DNA from: Vitis vinifera | Lineage: Eukaryota; Streptophyta; Magnoliopsida; Vitales; Vitaceae | Length of the DNA stretch: 64,000 nt | Direction of reading: 5' to 3' | NCBI RefSeq assembly: GCF_030704535.1 | Contig: NC_081818.1 | Coordinates: 3,299,001 to 3,363,000 of the forward strand | In this document: piece after piece, positions 47,669 through 61,168 of the stretch | How positions within the stretch are numbered: position 1 is the first letter of the stretch | Layout: each line of letters starts with the position of its first letter | Notes under the pieces: model-generated | Seen by the model: only the letters and a program-made list of their open reading frames with translations | Told to the model about the DNA's origin: nothing | The model's database searches: none | Made by a program: the position numbers and the translations under genes

Positions 47669-50394
47669 ATGGAAACCAACACCACTGCTACTCCTGCAAG
47701 TCCACCTGCAAACAACCATACCCATATTCACCATCACTCTCATTCACAACCGGATACCCATCACCATGGCATTCTCCCCTCCGATTCCATGCTTGTTATC
47801 ATCATACCCACCATCTCAATTTTGCTCCTTGTTGCCATAATTGTAATTGTAATAATGCTCCGGCGACTCAAATCTGCAAAAAACAGAGGCAACAGCAAAA
47901 GCAATAGCAGCAGCAGCGGAAACCAGAATTGCAACTTCATTGCTCATACTGCTATAAACTTCAATTCTAGCCCAGGTAACAACTCAACACTCAAATCCTA
48001 CATATGTCTAACCTCAATTTTAGTAGAAAATTAATGGGGTTTTCTACATTTTCCATCTTTTTCCCCCTGTTTGAATTCCCTGTATTTCTTTTTTATTTTT
48101 TTCTTTTTTTGTGGGCATTTGAGAACATGGCAGATGTGAAGAGTGGGTGTTTATATGGAGGAAGTTTGATCCGTACACCTGCAAGTAGATTTAAAGGAGT
48201 TCAAGTATTCACATACAAGGAGCTTGAAATGGCCACAGATAAGTTCAGTGAAGCCAATGTGATAGGGAATGGAGGGTTCGGAGTGGTGTACAGAGGAGTC
48301 CTTAGCGATGGGACTGTGGCAGCTATCAAGGTGCTGCGCAGGGATGGGAAGCAAGGGGAGCGTGCATTCAGGATGGAGGTGAGTGAGTTCATTTATTGCT
48401 TTTGTTTCTATTCTCTCTTATCTTACCCTCTTCCTTTCTTGTTTTCTGTTTCTTCTAAACAAAGTAGAGCTTGCATAATCAAAACTAGACAAGAAGTCTT
48501 CTTGTAATTGAGGGAGAGAGTTTCAATTTCAACACTCAAAGAAAATTAGGAGATAGTCAAAATAAGAGAATTTTATTGCTACAATTCTACTCTGTCGACT
48601 GCATTTGTTAATTCTATTCAACCTTGCACATGGGTGTACGAAGAAATGACATTAAGGGATTCATTTTTTTGTAGGTGGACCTACTGACCCGTTTACACTC
48701 TCTTTACTTGGTGGAGCTGCTTGGCTACTGTGCAGACCAACACTACAGGCTTCTGATATTTGAATACATGCCTAATGGTACATTGCAAAGCCAACTCCAC
48801 CCCTCCCACAACCAACAGAGAGTGTTGGATTGGGGGACACGGTTGAGGGTGGCCCTTGATTGTGCTAGGGCCCTTGAGTTCCTCCATGAGCATGCAGTCC
48901 CCTCGATCATTCACCGTGATTTCAAGCCCAGCAACATTCTCCTAGATCAAAATTTCAGAGCCAAAGTCTCTGATTTTGGCTTGGCCAAGACAAGTTCTGA
49001 CAAGATCAATAGTCAGATTCCGACTCGGGTAATTGGGACCACTGGATATCTAGCCCCCGAGTGAGTGATTCATCATTTGCCATGCACCTCTCTTTCAGTA
49101 CCATACTGCATCTCACACAAACATGCACATGGGCAGGCTAGGTTTTCATTAGGCAGTCATTTTCGTCTTTAGAGGCTGTTTGGGGAACTCAAGAAATAAT
49201 ATCCAAAGATTTAACTATAGCAGTGGTGACATTTCCATTTTTACATCTCTTTCAATAGATGTTCTTACATTCTTATTATGAATTTCCAATCATCCCCTAA
49301 ATTCTGAAGCATAGAACCTTGGAACTTTAGTTGAAGACAAAGCACTAGCTAGTTATATGGCTAATCATCTGGTGATCACCTAATCTTAAATTTTTTTGAT
49401 AATGCAGGTATGCTTCATCAGGAAAGCTTACTACAAAATCAGATGTGTATAGCTATGGTGTGGTTCTTCTAGAGCTCTTAACGGGCCGTGTACCACTTGA
49501 TACCAAGCGCCCCCCTGGAGAGGATGTCCTGGTCTCATGGGTTAGTATAAAAAACAAATGATACATACTTGTACGCTCAGCACTGTTTTTCCAAATCCGC
49601 ATTAATGAGATTTACCCACCAATATGGTTGGGCGATCATATCCATCATTTGCAGTTACTATTCATTTTTTTTTGTACATAGCGATAGAGGATGAAAATAT
49701 TGAGGAAGCAACATATTTCACAAAAAGGGTGATGCAATTTTTTTTTCTGAAGAAAAACACAGAGCATTGAGCATAAACTCTCTTTCACAATGAATCCTCT
49801 GATACTAGAACTAATAGATAATTTACTTCTATAATTCTGTTTTCTTGCTAAAAGTCACCATTTCTATTGAATCTGAATTAGCCTCTTGAATTCCTCTTCT
49901 ACTCTGCAATGAGCGAGAGACATAAACTTCTAGAAGTGTTGTTTATTATATTGTATAAAATTTTCAGGCTCTTCCAAGGTTAACTAACAGGCAAAAACTA
50001 GTGGAAATGGTTGACCCAGCTCTACAAGGCCGCTACTCAAAGAAGGATCTAATTCAGGTCAGCTTCAGTTTTCACAATTGTCATTATTGACAATGAAGAT
50101 TCAACTAACCGTTCTTTGTTTTTTTTGTAATGGTCTTATAGATAGCTGCTAATGCAGCTGTCATCATCAGCATTATTGTCATTATTGACAATTAACATTC
50201 AACTAACCCTCTTTTCTTTTGATGTACTGGTATTATAGATAGCCGCTATTGCAGCTGTGTGTGTGCAACATGAAGCAGATTACCGGCCCCTAATGACAGA
50301 TGTTGTGCAGTCACTAATCCCTCTGGTTAAGAATCACTCTTCTGTTAGTTCCTCTTGTTCCTCCAGATTTCAGATGCTGAGCCCAAGGTATTAG
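47669..50394 (+). CDS. membrane-anchored receptor-like Ser/Thr protein kinase (RD type)
   Basis: Six exons join in frame: 47669-47975, 48134-48378, 48675-49060, 49408-49540, 49968-50057 and 50239-50394, giving 438 aa. The ATG at 47669 is the first in frame. A short, His-rich N-terminal segment of about 40 residues precedes one transmembrane helix (41-63), then a basic stop-transfer LRRLKSAK and a Ser/Asn-rich linker. The kinase domain starts near 130 with [13 protein letters not shown]. It has the P-loop GNGGFG (147-152), the invariant Lys168, catalytic HRDFKPSN (264-271), DFG (284-286) and APE (311-313). All catalytic residues are present and the HRD motif makes it an RD kinase. The extracellular part is too short for a ligand-binding domain, so it more likely acts as a membrane-tethered cytoplasmic kinase of the RLK/Pelle group. 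Substrate and pathway are not visible. A tandem duplication copies the last splice acceptor. Confidence 0.93.
50078..50258 (+). repeat. tandem duplication spanning the last intron/exon junction of the kinase gene
   Basis: Copy 1 (50078-50161) and copy 2 (50176-50258) share TTGTCATTATTGACAAT, ATTCAACTAACC, and an end TATAGATAGC(T/C)GCTA(A/T)TGCAGCTGT, about 98 bases apart. Copy 2 holds the functional acceptor before residue I388 (50239). Copy 1 holds a second AG, before 50142. Use of that acceptor would read 17 codons and stop at 50193-50195, losing the end of the kinase C-lobe. Confidence 0.85.
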
Positions 50395-52558
50395 GAGCTT
50401 CATGGAAGATGCAAAATCGATCTGTTCAAAATCCAAGCAACCCTTTCCAGGTTCATCCCACAGAGACTCACTGAAAATATTCAGCAATTTGTTATTAAAA
50501 AAAAAGAAAAAGATTCTATGGATTCTTTCAGACCCCATTCAATATTTTCATGTCTTTCAGCAGGGTTTATGTGATTGAGAGTCTTAGACAAGAGTCATAG
50601 TTGGCCAGCCTGATTTTTCAGCATCTTAAAAGTCCCACTGTGCATTTCATGTTAATACAGCTACGAGCTTTAGCAACAACCATTACCATTCACCAGAGCA
50701 AGTAACATGAGGAGAGAAGCAAAACTTATCAGAGAAGCCAGCATCAATACTCTGAATCAGAAGGCAGCTTGGGAACTTGGCTTGGTACATAAGATGTTAT
50801 TGTCCTTTGTAAGCAACCATCTTGAACCATAGAATATCCTGTAAACCAATTTAGGTATGTTGTTAAAGATTAGTGAATCCATTACTAGATTCTTTGCTTG
50901 AGGTTCTGGAATGAAAGAGACGATTGCAGTCTCTGTGCATGTCTGTAATTGAACCCTTCCCAGAAAAAAACATGAAAGTGAATACTAAATTACTTCTTTT
51001 CAAGGGAATCTAAAAGGGATCAGATAATTTGCAATGAAACAGGCTCATTTCCAAATGATATAAGAACAAATAGCCTTAGTTCAACTATTATAAAAAACCC
51101 AAAGGAATCATTTTATTCAATGGGATTTCTGGAAGTACCTTAGGATAATGTGAAACAAGGGTTTCGTTGCTTGGAATTAAATTATGTTTCTTGTTCATTT
51201 TTTTTTTTTGTTTCCTGTTGATGGGAAACAGTTAGTCTAGAGATTATGGCACAATGAAAGGGACAGAAGTTCAACCAGAGGACAAAGAAAAGTATCTTGT
51301 TCAGAAACTCTGATAAAAATCCAACTCAAGAAGTATGCAAAACGAATGAAAAACCTCCAAGGGATGAGATTTAAGATGAGACAATTTTGGGACCTTAGCA
51401 TGAACAAGTGAATGGCAGCATGATTGTCCTTTTGTTTTTAACCTGCTAGATAGAACAAAAATGGGAATCTCAACCCAAACCTGTTCACAAGAAGACGAAG
51501 GAGGTCAGAGCAATAATTCATCTAAAGGGTGCCTTTCTTCTAGAGGGCTGTCTGTCAGTCATTCAGATGAACATACAGTTGAGATGATAAAAGAAAAGAC
51601 AGGAAAAAAGGACAGGATTTATGGACTTTGCAGAAAGGTTTTATATTTCTGTTTATCCAGAAATTTCAATCGTAGTTAAAACTGAAACAGCTTCAACATG
51701 GAATCTACCTTCAAATCTTCATCCTCACAATCAAATCTCGTTCAAATATTTGCAATATTGCATATTCTTATGACAAATGTAGGCTGTATTTCTTCCTGTG
51801 CAGGGTACTGTACTGTACTATGGCACTGTGAGAATCAGTAGATCATCTCCTCATCTACCGTGGGAAAGTTAAGAGAGTTATGACACTTCCTATTCTCTTT
51901 TTATTTGGTGAAAGACATGTTAATGGGTTGGAATGGGAGCTTTGTCGTCGGCAAAAGAGAAGAAAGGCTTGGAGAAAAACTCCTTTTTACCTTCTCTATA
52001 ATCTTGAAGGAACACAACCGAAAAACCTTTGAAGGAGTCCAACGCACTAACTAATTTCTTAAGGACTCCCTTATATTTAATTCATATGTGCGGTGTCGTG
52101 GGAATCTTCTAGCTGATGGTCAAGCTGGTCCACTATCCTTGATAGACTCCATAGAGTGGTTCTGCTCTAAGTACTAGATTGGGGTTGTGGTTTTGGTTGT
52201 AGGTTGATTCCCTTTGTTTTCTCACATGCACACATCCAGTGTACTGTGTTTGTCACATTCGTGAACTTGTTGAGTGTAAGGACATACATGGCAGACAATT
52301 ATGATGATTCATCTGAAAGAATATTTGCAGTATTGAAGCATATTCCAAACAATTCTAAATCAAAGTCCTAGCAAGCAGGAAAAATACGAAGCAATGATTT
52401 AATGATCCAGGGAATGAGTGTGAACTTTGAAAGTAGAACCAGGATTGGTGTTGCAACAGCTTGCAGCCTTAGTCATCTCCAACAGCCGTACTGCAGATAA
52501 ACCCCCAAGCAAAGCATAAGATTTGCCCCAGATAGTCCCCTTGTCCTGCCCTTATGCC
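50395..52558. other. downstream region of the kinase gene, no gene supported
   Basis: Includes the kinase 3' untranslated region. A plus-strand frame at 51461-51679 is short and without features. Nothing else is recognisable. Confidence 0.4.
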
Positions 52559-53191
52559 CTAGATTCTTCCATCTCTCTGATCATTTTTTTCCACATCAGA
52601 CAGGCCTCCTGTGTTTTTTTCTTGGGATCTGTTTCCAGCAAGCCCTTCAACCCAGTTAATATATCTTCTCATGGTTCTGTCTTCTTCAACATCTTCTCCT
52701 TTCATGGACTCAGAATACCCGTTAGAAAGAACATGACTGCCACCATGGTTTTGATCATATTCTATTAATTTACATGAATCCTGTACAACACTACCCAGTT
52801 TAATCAGTATCTATCAATGAAATTTTTTCCACCTCTGACAAACTGTCCTGGTCAAGGAGATCCACAAAGCAGGTATAATAATCTGACTTGGTGCAATCCA
52901 GTGGGCATTGAACACAGAAGCAGACTAATGAAGAACCCTTCTCAATCCAACTCATAAGAAGAGAGGCACATTCAATCTATGATGATAAAAAAAGTTGTTC
53001 ATTTTATCAACAACATAGTTGCCCTGCTGCATCAATGCACTTACATTTTGCATCACAATTGTGGAAATTATGGAACCAATCTTTATAGGTTTCTAGCGAA
53101 TATGTATGAATCCCGTTTCGGTTGTCCAAAGCTTTCAAAATGAACAAGCAGAAAGAATGCTCAGAGCAAATATCATACATTTTGACAAGCT
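52559..53191 (-). pseudogene. coding-quality fragments of an unrecognised gene
   Basis: Three minus-strand blocks look like exons. Block 1 begins after an acceptor (TTATGTTCAG) at 53191 and reads LVKMYDICSEHSFCLF...KDWFHNFHNCDAK, with a strong donor GTAAGT after 53045. Block 2 begins after CATCATAG at 52976 and reads IECASLLMSWIEKG...CTKSDYYTCFVDLLDQDS. Block 3 begins after TTGTACAG at 52780 and reads DSCKLIEYDQNHGG...INWVEGLAGN to a stop at 52559-52561. The composition and length of these frames are protein-like, and block 3 is exactly in phase. The joins do not work: blocks 1 and 2 are out of phase, and the best donor between 2 and 3 leaves an intron of only ~52 bases. No family is recognised. 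It is either a decayed gene or an incompletely understood gene model lying between the kinase and ERCC1 genes. Confidence 0.35.
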
Positions 53192-54159
53192 CTGAACATA
53201 AAGAATAGAGGTGAAGTAATTGGCAGTACTATGAAGTTTGTTCTACAATTATGGTACAAGGAAAAACTTGCCTATATCCACAGAAGAAATGAAAAACCAC
53301 ACCTAACAGTAAGGAAGAGAGAGATACGAAGTGAAACTTGGAGAAGCTGCAACTGAACCTCTGTATTGGGCTGTTGAGGGTCCTGCCTGGCCTTTTTCTG
53401 CGCTTTGAGTTTCAGGCCTCTCACTCTGGCTTTCTGCAATTTGAAAGGACTATTTTGTTCTCTGGCTAGTAACCCAATAAGGCAAGAACGCAAGAAACTA
53501 AATACCAAGGTTCTACCAACAGGTAGAAAAGCAAACTCAATTGGAAGCCAACGATTTTTAAGATAAGAGCAAAGAGATGTAATTTATGGATTAGAGTGAC
53601 ATGTGTTAAGCTTTTGATGATGCCTTGGACATGAGCTTGCTTCAATTCTTTCTTCAATTTGCATCAATGGAAATTGTGAGCATTGACCTGAATATGTTTA
53701 CAGAAGCATTGTGATTGAATTATTCATGTGGAAGTGTTAAACGGAAAGACAAATTTTATACATTGGCCATTTTTTTTTAATCTTCACCACTCTTAACTTC
53801 AAGGGGTTTGACAAGTATGCAATAGTTCACATCTTTCATTCAGGATAGATCTGTAAGTAATACAAAACTATCTTATTTCAGGCAATTGAGGTTTACAAAC
53901 TACACCTTTGGCATATGGTCAAATTTCTGATCCCCACAACAAATGGCAAGACAACAGATAAATATCTTTAGCTTAGAAAGCCACATGCTTTGAAGAAGAA
54001 AGCAAACTCTCTGACATGAACGGCACCTCATTTTGCTGTCCTAGCCACTGGGTGGCTATGCACTATGCTCTCTCTTCCAATGGCAATATATAAATGATCC
54101 TCAAGCATTTCCTCTCATCAGGGCCTTGGATTTGAGGAAGGTTTTGAAATATGTTTGTT

Positions 54160-57100
54160 TTAGCTTGCAGCCCCTTCATCAGATGGCTTATTTTCCGCTT
54201 TTGTTTCTGGGGCATGACCTTTTTCTTCATGCTTCTTCCCTTGTGGTCTATTGTTCCTTTTACCAATTTTCTCTGAGTACTGAGCAAAAGCAGCAGACAG
54301 GGCTGATTTAACGGTCAATTCAGGTTCTTTCTTTCTACGTTTACTTGCATCTTCCACATCATTTTCAACTTCAACAACTTCATTCACAGAGGAAGGTTCA
54401 GCATTGTTGTGAACAGGATTTTCTGGAACAGCAGGGCAGCTGGGAACTACTCGCTTGAATGGTTCATGAAATGTGTCATATAAACGTTTTACCTGATCCA
54501 TTGAAAAGGACAAAGGAAACTGACTATTAGTATCAGAAGCATTGAATCATTTTCAAACATACAAAAGGACATCCTTCAGGCTTCCAGAATATTTGCAGCA
54601 TTTTTCATCCTTGTGTTCCTCATACCCTAGGGACTCTGGTTTTGTTTGAATGGGAGTCCATGGTTGGCAGTCAGGCTTTCTTTATCAGTCTGTAAATGGT
54701 AAATAGATTTCCACCATTGGCAGTTATTTATTCAAGGATTGCCTGGGCAGTTCTGGAGATGCTTATAGAATATTTTGATAAAGGAATCCCGATTTTGATA
54801 GGTAATTCTAGCCAGGCACCCTTTGGCTACTAGATGGAGGCTTGCAAGGCTTTGTATCAAAGTGGACCTCACAGAACCTTGTGTGCTAGGCTCATGCTTG
54901 ATGGTATTTATCAGAGGATAAAAGCAAAATATTAATTTGGTTTATTATGCTTTGGAAAAATTAGTAACCTGGAGGATTTTTCCTGGGATAAACCCATGGG
55001 AGACTTGTTAGAGGGATGAGGTGAAACCTCTGATAACAGTGACGATTTGCTTGATCCCCTTAGGCCCTGGCTTAACCACTCAGGTGGCAAGGATTGGGGT
55101 GGCAATGAGGAGGTCCCAAGTCTATCCCCTTATAGCCAAAGAAATACCTACTAAAAAGATGGCAAGGAATGCCCTAGCTTGGGCTATATGAAGGATGAGA
55201 CAAAACCAGGTGGGGAGAGAGTTAACCTGATGAACCATGGTGAATAAGATTTGGGACTCATGGAGTGCTCCTTTGGTCTTTGGATTTTGTCTCAAAGTAA
55301 GTGTGGTACATATTTCATTAAGGATGCTAAGTACGGACCAAGAACTATTCTTGCAAGACAACCCTTTCCATTCTAAACCGAGAATACACACTTACCTCAG
55401 GTTCTATGGATTGAATTCTTAACTTGTTCTTGTTTCTCTCCTAAGGGATCTACACCTACAATCCCATCTCATCATGTGTTAATACTTCCCATGGTTAAGC
55501 CTTTTTTTACTCCCCAAGTCCTAACAGGATATAAGTGGACTGCTCAAAGCTTTCAGGAGTTAATTAAACGATGTAAGCCTGTAATTTTACAGCCATTATA
55601 CCCCATGTTGCAGGGGACAAAGAGATTGGATTTCTGGTATTTGGGTTTTTCGATTCAATTTCCAAAAGTCAAGCCAGTGGGTTTCTCATAGGACTCCACC
55701 TCCTTTCATCTAGCTTGATTGATACAGAAATCATCATCCCAGCATTAATAATATTCATTCAATTGTTCAATGCCCCACCAACTGGTTTCTTACTACAGCT
55801 TATAACAATCCTAATAATCAAGTTTGAAGTCAAATTTGGTCTTCAGTGATGGCATCTAGTTATCCAGATAAACAGAAGCACCAAGTGGATTACTTCCTGC
55901 AGTCGAATTTATTTTGAGTTTCTCAAGGCCTCGATATACATAATCCAACATGAGGATAAATCCAGCCAATGGCAGACAAGGTTAGAAGGAGCTTTCATCA
56001 ATTCCCAATCGCACTGCCAATTCCTTGAGGCGGTTGTAATATGCAGCGACACCGTTGGAGGCAATGTTACTAATGAATATGAAAGAATCATAAAGATGCC
56101 TTGTTTCTCTTGTTCCCCTTCATTAACTAATAAGGAAAGGCACAGTGCAAAATTGAGATAGATCACTATCTACAATCATATACCTCCATTTTCAATTTTA
56201 AAATCTTTTTCTTCTCCCAATTCTCTGTGAAACAGTCAGGAGACAGCCTATCATTGATTAGAGATGACCATAAATAAAGAATTTCTTTTTGCATTTTTCT
56301 ATTTTATATAAAATTATACTTCAACTCCTATGCACTAATTCCAATCATTTTCCCTTTCTTGTCAATAATCACACATCCTAAAACCAGTTTTCATCCTGTT
56401 CACTTTCAAGCTTGCTGGCTTTTGAAGGACACTTACATTAGTCTGGCTCATAGTGCTTGACTTAAGCTTGGCCCTCCCTCTTTAAAGCCTTAACCAACAC
56501 CATTGAAGTGGACAATACCCGTGTTCTTATGAACACAGATATTTTGTTGTACACTTGTGTGTTCTACCCGCACGTTTGTGTTCTTAATCCGTGTTATGTT
56601 CACTACGGCATGGAACGAAAGTTGTGTCCTAACAAACAGGGACCAAGACGCGTTGCTTTGAACACGGCCTATGATTCGTATTATAGAGAACATGAACCAA
56701 TGTCCGTGTTCACAAGAACACAAACCAAAGTCCATGTTCACAATAACACAAACCAAAGTCCGTGTTCACAAGAACACAGGAAGAAAATTATCTCCATGTA
56801 AATTCAATTACAATGATTCAAAGAATATTTTCTATTGTAAATTGTTTAGATCTTGACTACTGAGAAATTGACATGTGTATTCACTAAAGGTATAAAAACT
56901 GAGAAAAATTTTAGAAGAGGTTAGACAAAAATTAGTGTAACAACAACCATCTTAGGCAAATCAGAATTAAATCTATCCAAATTCTGTAAGATACCCAGAA
57001 ACAAGAGGCTTCTGTAAATTCAGATTACTGCAGCTTTGGAGCTTGACCTAATTAGACAATATAAAATCATTCTTAAACAAGATGAGATATCTTTGGTTCA

Positions 57101-60100
57101 AGAATCTTGAACCAAGTGGTTAAATTTTGGTGATAGAAAAACAAGTTCTTTTTCTCCTGTCTCCACTACAGTGAGAGGTCAAAAGAACATATCATTGCTC
57201 TAAAAGATTTGAATCAGAGTTGGTGTTCTGACCAACAACTCCTAAAGAATAAAGCTGTCAGTCATCTTCAGGAATTTTGTACAGAAGACAGTTATTAGCT
57301 TGTCTGGCCTCCTCTTCACAATACTACAAATTTAGGCAAGAACTTATCTGCTCTGTTAAACATATAGCATATAGCCTCTGGACCTGTTTCAGATGATGTT
57401 TTGGGCTGAAGTCAATATGGATGGATTGCTCTAGGGAAGCCTAGAAGCTGCTGGTGCTGGTGTGTCAGATTTGATATGAGCATGGGTTGAGCTTTGGTCT
57501 TTGCTTCAGTGAGAGTAACTGCCCTAATGTGACAATTGTCATGGACATTATACAGAGAAGGGCTTACCCTCACTTGGAAGGAAGGCCGGAGAAGAGTCAC
57601 TGAGCAGCAAATGGCCAGGTAGTTGTATGAATTATTCTCTCAGTACAAAGAGAGGCCTAATGGATCCTCTATTGAAGTTTACAGGGCTCTTCTCCAGAAA
57701 GGGTTTGTTCACATCCCTCTTGAGCTGAATGTTTGGCCAATTTAGCTCCTGATGTTTGGCTAATAGGTATGCCAAATTGAGAGGTGTTAATTTCACTAGA
57801 TGATTTTGACTTTTTGTTTTATCTGTTTTTTACCCTAGTATTAAAAAATAACAATAAAAAGGACACAAACAAACAAAAAAAGAAAAGAAAACAAGAAGGG
57901 TAAAAAAACAAGAAGCTAAATGGACTATATGAAAGAAAACAATGGAAAAATACCTTGCGCTCCCCTATACCAGGGCAACGAGCTAGATCTTCCATCGATG
58001 CATCCATGATATGAGAAAGAGACTGCAATAAGATGACAAACAACTCTAGAAGAGATGCTAAGAATACTATGCCATCAATTATGAACATAAAGGAGTAAAT
58101 AGTAGGCATACCCCAAATGTGGAACCAAGGGTAACTACATCAGTCTTGTTAACATGTCGAACTGTTGTTAGAGCATGAGTTAGCTACAACAAAGGGAAGC
58201 TCAATAAGGTCTACGCAATGTTGAAAAATGCATTTTGTGTCAAATTTATGATATATCATATCATTAAGTACATGGTATGATTGTAAAACTTCTTAAGAAA
58301 TAAACTTAAATCTTTTCCATAAAAATATATACATGATAATCAAAGACTTCAACATTATAAATACCCGTGATAAATAGTCTGTATCTGTTTGTCCTTGAAT
58401 AATGTCTGCAGACTTGTTTTCGTAGACTTTAATTGTCTCCAAGTACCGCCCACATTCTTCCAAGCTAGAACAAAAGATAAAATAAGAGGGTTAATGAAAA
58501 TGAAATTAAGTTCTCTTACTTAAAATGATCTTCAAAAGGAAAAAAGACATATCAGACAAGGCCAAATGCATTTAAGAAAGAAATGTGCCATCTCAATGAA
58601 TAAAGTAAAAATGCCTCATTTCAATAAAAAGCAATGAAGGTTAATGTACCTCCAAGCACACAAAAGGGTGCAATCATGAAGTAGAGCTGTTCTAGTGACT
58701 TCAAGTAAAGGTTTAATAACATCCTCCTGGAACAAATGACAACAATGAGAAATCACATCCTTAAGATCACATGGAAAGCATAACTGGCACACATAATTGT
58801 CAATGCGGTTTCAATTCCCTGCATAAACCAATCAAAATATTAAACAAGTGGCTTACCACATCAACATGGCATAAAACAACACGAAGCTTGAAGTTCTTCT
58901 GCAATTCTCTTATACGATAGTATAGGTAGTCAGGATGAAGCAGATGATACCGAAGACTGCATCAAATAGTTGGCTTAACACCGATGATGTATAAGAGAGA
59001 ATTTCATAATTTATGTCTAAATTAGCATAAGTTATATGTATCAGATCCAGAGACCAGAAGTAACTTTACAACCAACCTTAGATAGAGTGCACAGGAGTTC
59101 TGCCCAAGCAGGTAGTCACAAACAATATCTGCAAAATCCCACCTCACATTCCTGATGTGTTTGAGCAAGGGATTTCCCTTCTACACACGAAGAAAGGAAA
59201 TTAATGTCAAGGCTAATAGGGCAGGTAATATTGGAAGAAAATCTCAAGAAGTACCCTAGAAAGGCCAGCATATCATACACAAAACTCCAAAAAAAATTAA
59301 CTACTCTCCAACTAAGGTGGGGGTAAATCTGGTGAGAATGGAATAAAGAACTAAACTATGAATGTATACATAGATAAACTACAACCTTGAAGTTTTAAGT
59401 ATAGTTGATGATGAAAAAGGAGCCTATATAAGCTAAAACAGAAAATTAAATTTAGATTTTTAATAGTCAAATAACCATTTTCACTTTTGAAGTTGTATGA
59501 AAAAGAACACTAAGAGCGGCTACTCTTCTCTATAGTCTTATCTTAAGATATTCTGAAAAAAGAGGAACTAAATTTTATTAAATAATGGCTAGAAAACCTT
59601 CAACTTTACAATTTATAAAAACCCTTAAATAGAAATATAGGATTACAAATCAGTCATGAGTAAAAGCATAAGTCTTAAATCTTTTAATGGGATGGATGGG
59701 ATACTTTTCCATTCATAATAAGAAGTAGATTTTTGGGGTATTAAGAAATAGAGGGGTAAAAACTCCTTGTATACGTCCTATGTACTATGGTGTACTTTTT
59801 CCTATTATTAATTTATACATACCTATCTTTACCATCAAAAAAAAAAAAAAAAAAGGGGAAAAAATGGATATGAAAAATAAAAGGCAATTATGATCTTCGT
59901 AAACTGACCACTGAGGAAGTGGAAGAGGTTTGGTTATAAACTCAAGATATGCCTATTAATCAACCTCACTGTGATAATAATTGATAGTATTAACTAAAAT
60001 TAACAAATACATTCATTCAATTTTTTATTTCCAAAGCACCGAAAACTCAACTTCCCTTTTCTTATTATGCTTTTTCGGCATATTTTGAATGGCTTGATCC

Positions 60101-61136
60101 TTTAGGCAAGGAGAAAGTTTTTTTTTTTTCTTTTGGGATAGGCTTAGGCAAGGAGAAAGCTACTACACATAGTTCAAAAATGCACAAGGTTAATTTAAGG
60201 CACAACTCAAGGTCAACACCTAAGCAAACTGTCAGGTGCCTGAGCCCATGGCATAGTGGCACATATGCTGTGTTATGTGCAATTTTATAAAATATTGTGC
60301 ATTTGGACATGCAAACATTTGTCATATGCCCATCTGTCACCAAATGTAATCCAAAATTCAAATCCAAGCTTGAAAGAAAATCAAGATTTGAAGCAGTGAA
60401 AAGAAGCATATGAAAATTAAAACATAGTTAAATTTTTAAGAATAAAAATGACTATGTTTAAATGTTTAGGAGCTGAGAAACTTAGAAACATGAGTAAAAT
60501 ATAAGCACTTTTTAGGCACTAACATTTTCCAATTCAATGTCAAAAGTATAACATTTTTGCTTCAACCTCTCAAAAGAATCAGTTAAAAAAAAAAAAAAAA
60601 AGAACCGACAAAAATAAGGCCAAACCATCATCTTAGCCATGAGCTTAACAAAAGGGGACAGAAATGCTCTTGCCTTGGCAGGTGAAGCACCATAGATAGG
60701 GAGCCACTGTGCCTTGGGCTCAGGCATGCCCTTAACAACCATGCTTCCACAATGATAAAATCATAGGCAAGGGTGCATTTGCGTATCCCTCCAAAATTGA
60801 ATTATTGTATTACAAGTGCTGGTATGTTAATAATTCCGTGTGTAAAACCCATTGTCACAAAAGAAGCCATTGCACTAAAAAAATGGCCGCCATCATTGCA
60901 GCCACCTTAATGGCAAGTGACAATAAAAAATTGGAATAGTCAGGGCCCGCTTACACCCAGGAAAGAAAATGATCTTTTCAGAAATGCTATCATTTTCAAT
61001 AAATAAATAATAAATAATAAATAATAAAAATAATAAATCATGCTCATATTAGGGATCATTTTCAATTTTTGAATACCTGCATTTTTTTAAATTGCTAAAA
61101 ACAATATTTTCACATTTTCCATTTTGCTTTTGCTTC

Positions 61137-61168
<32 letters not shown>

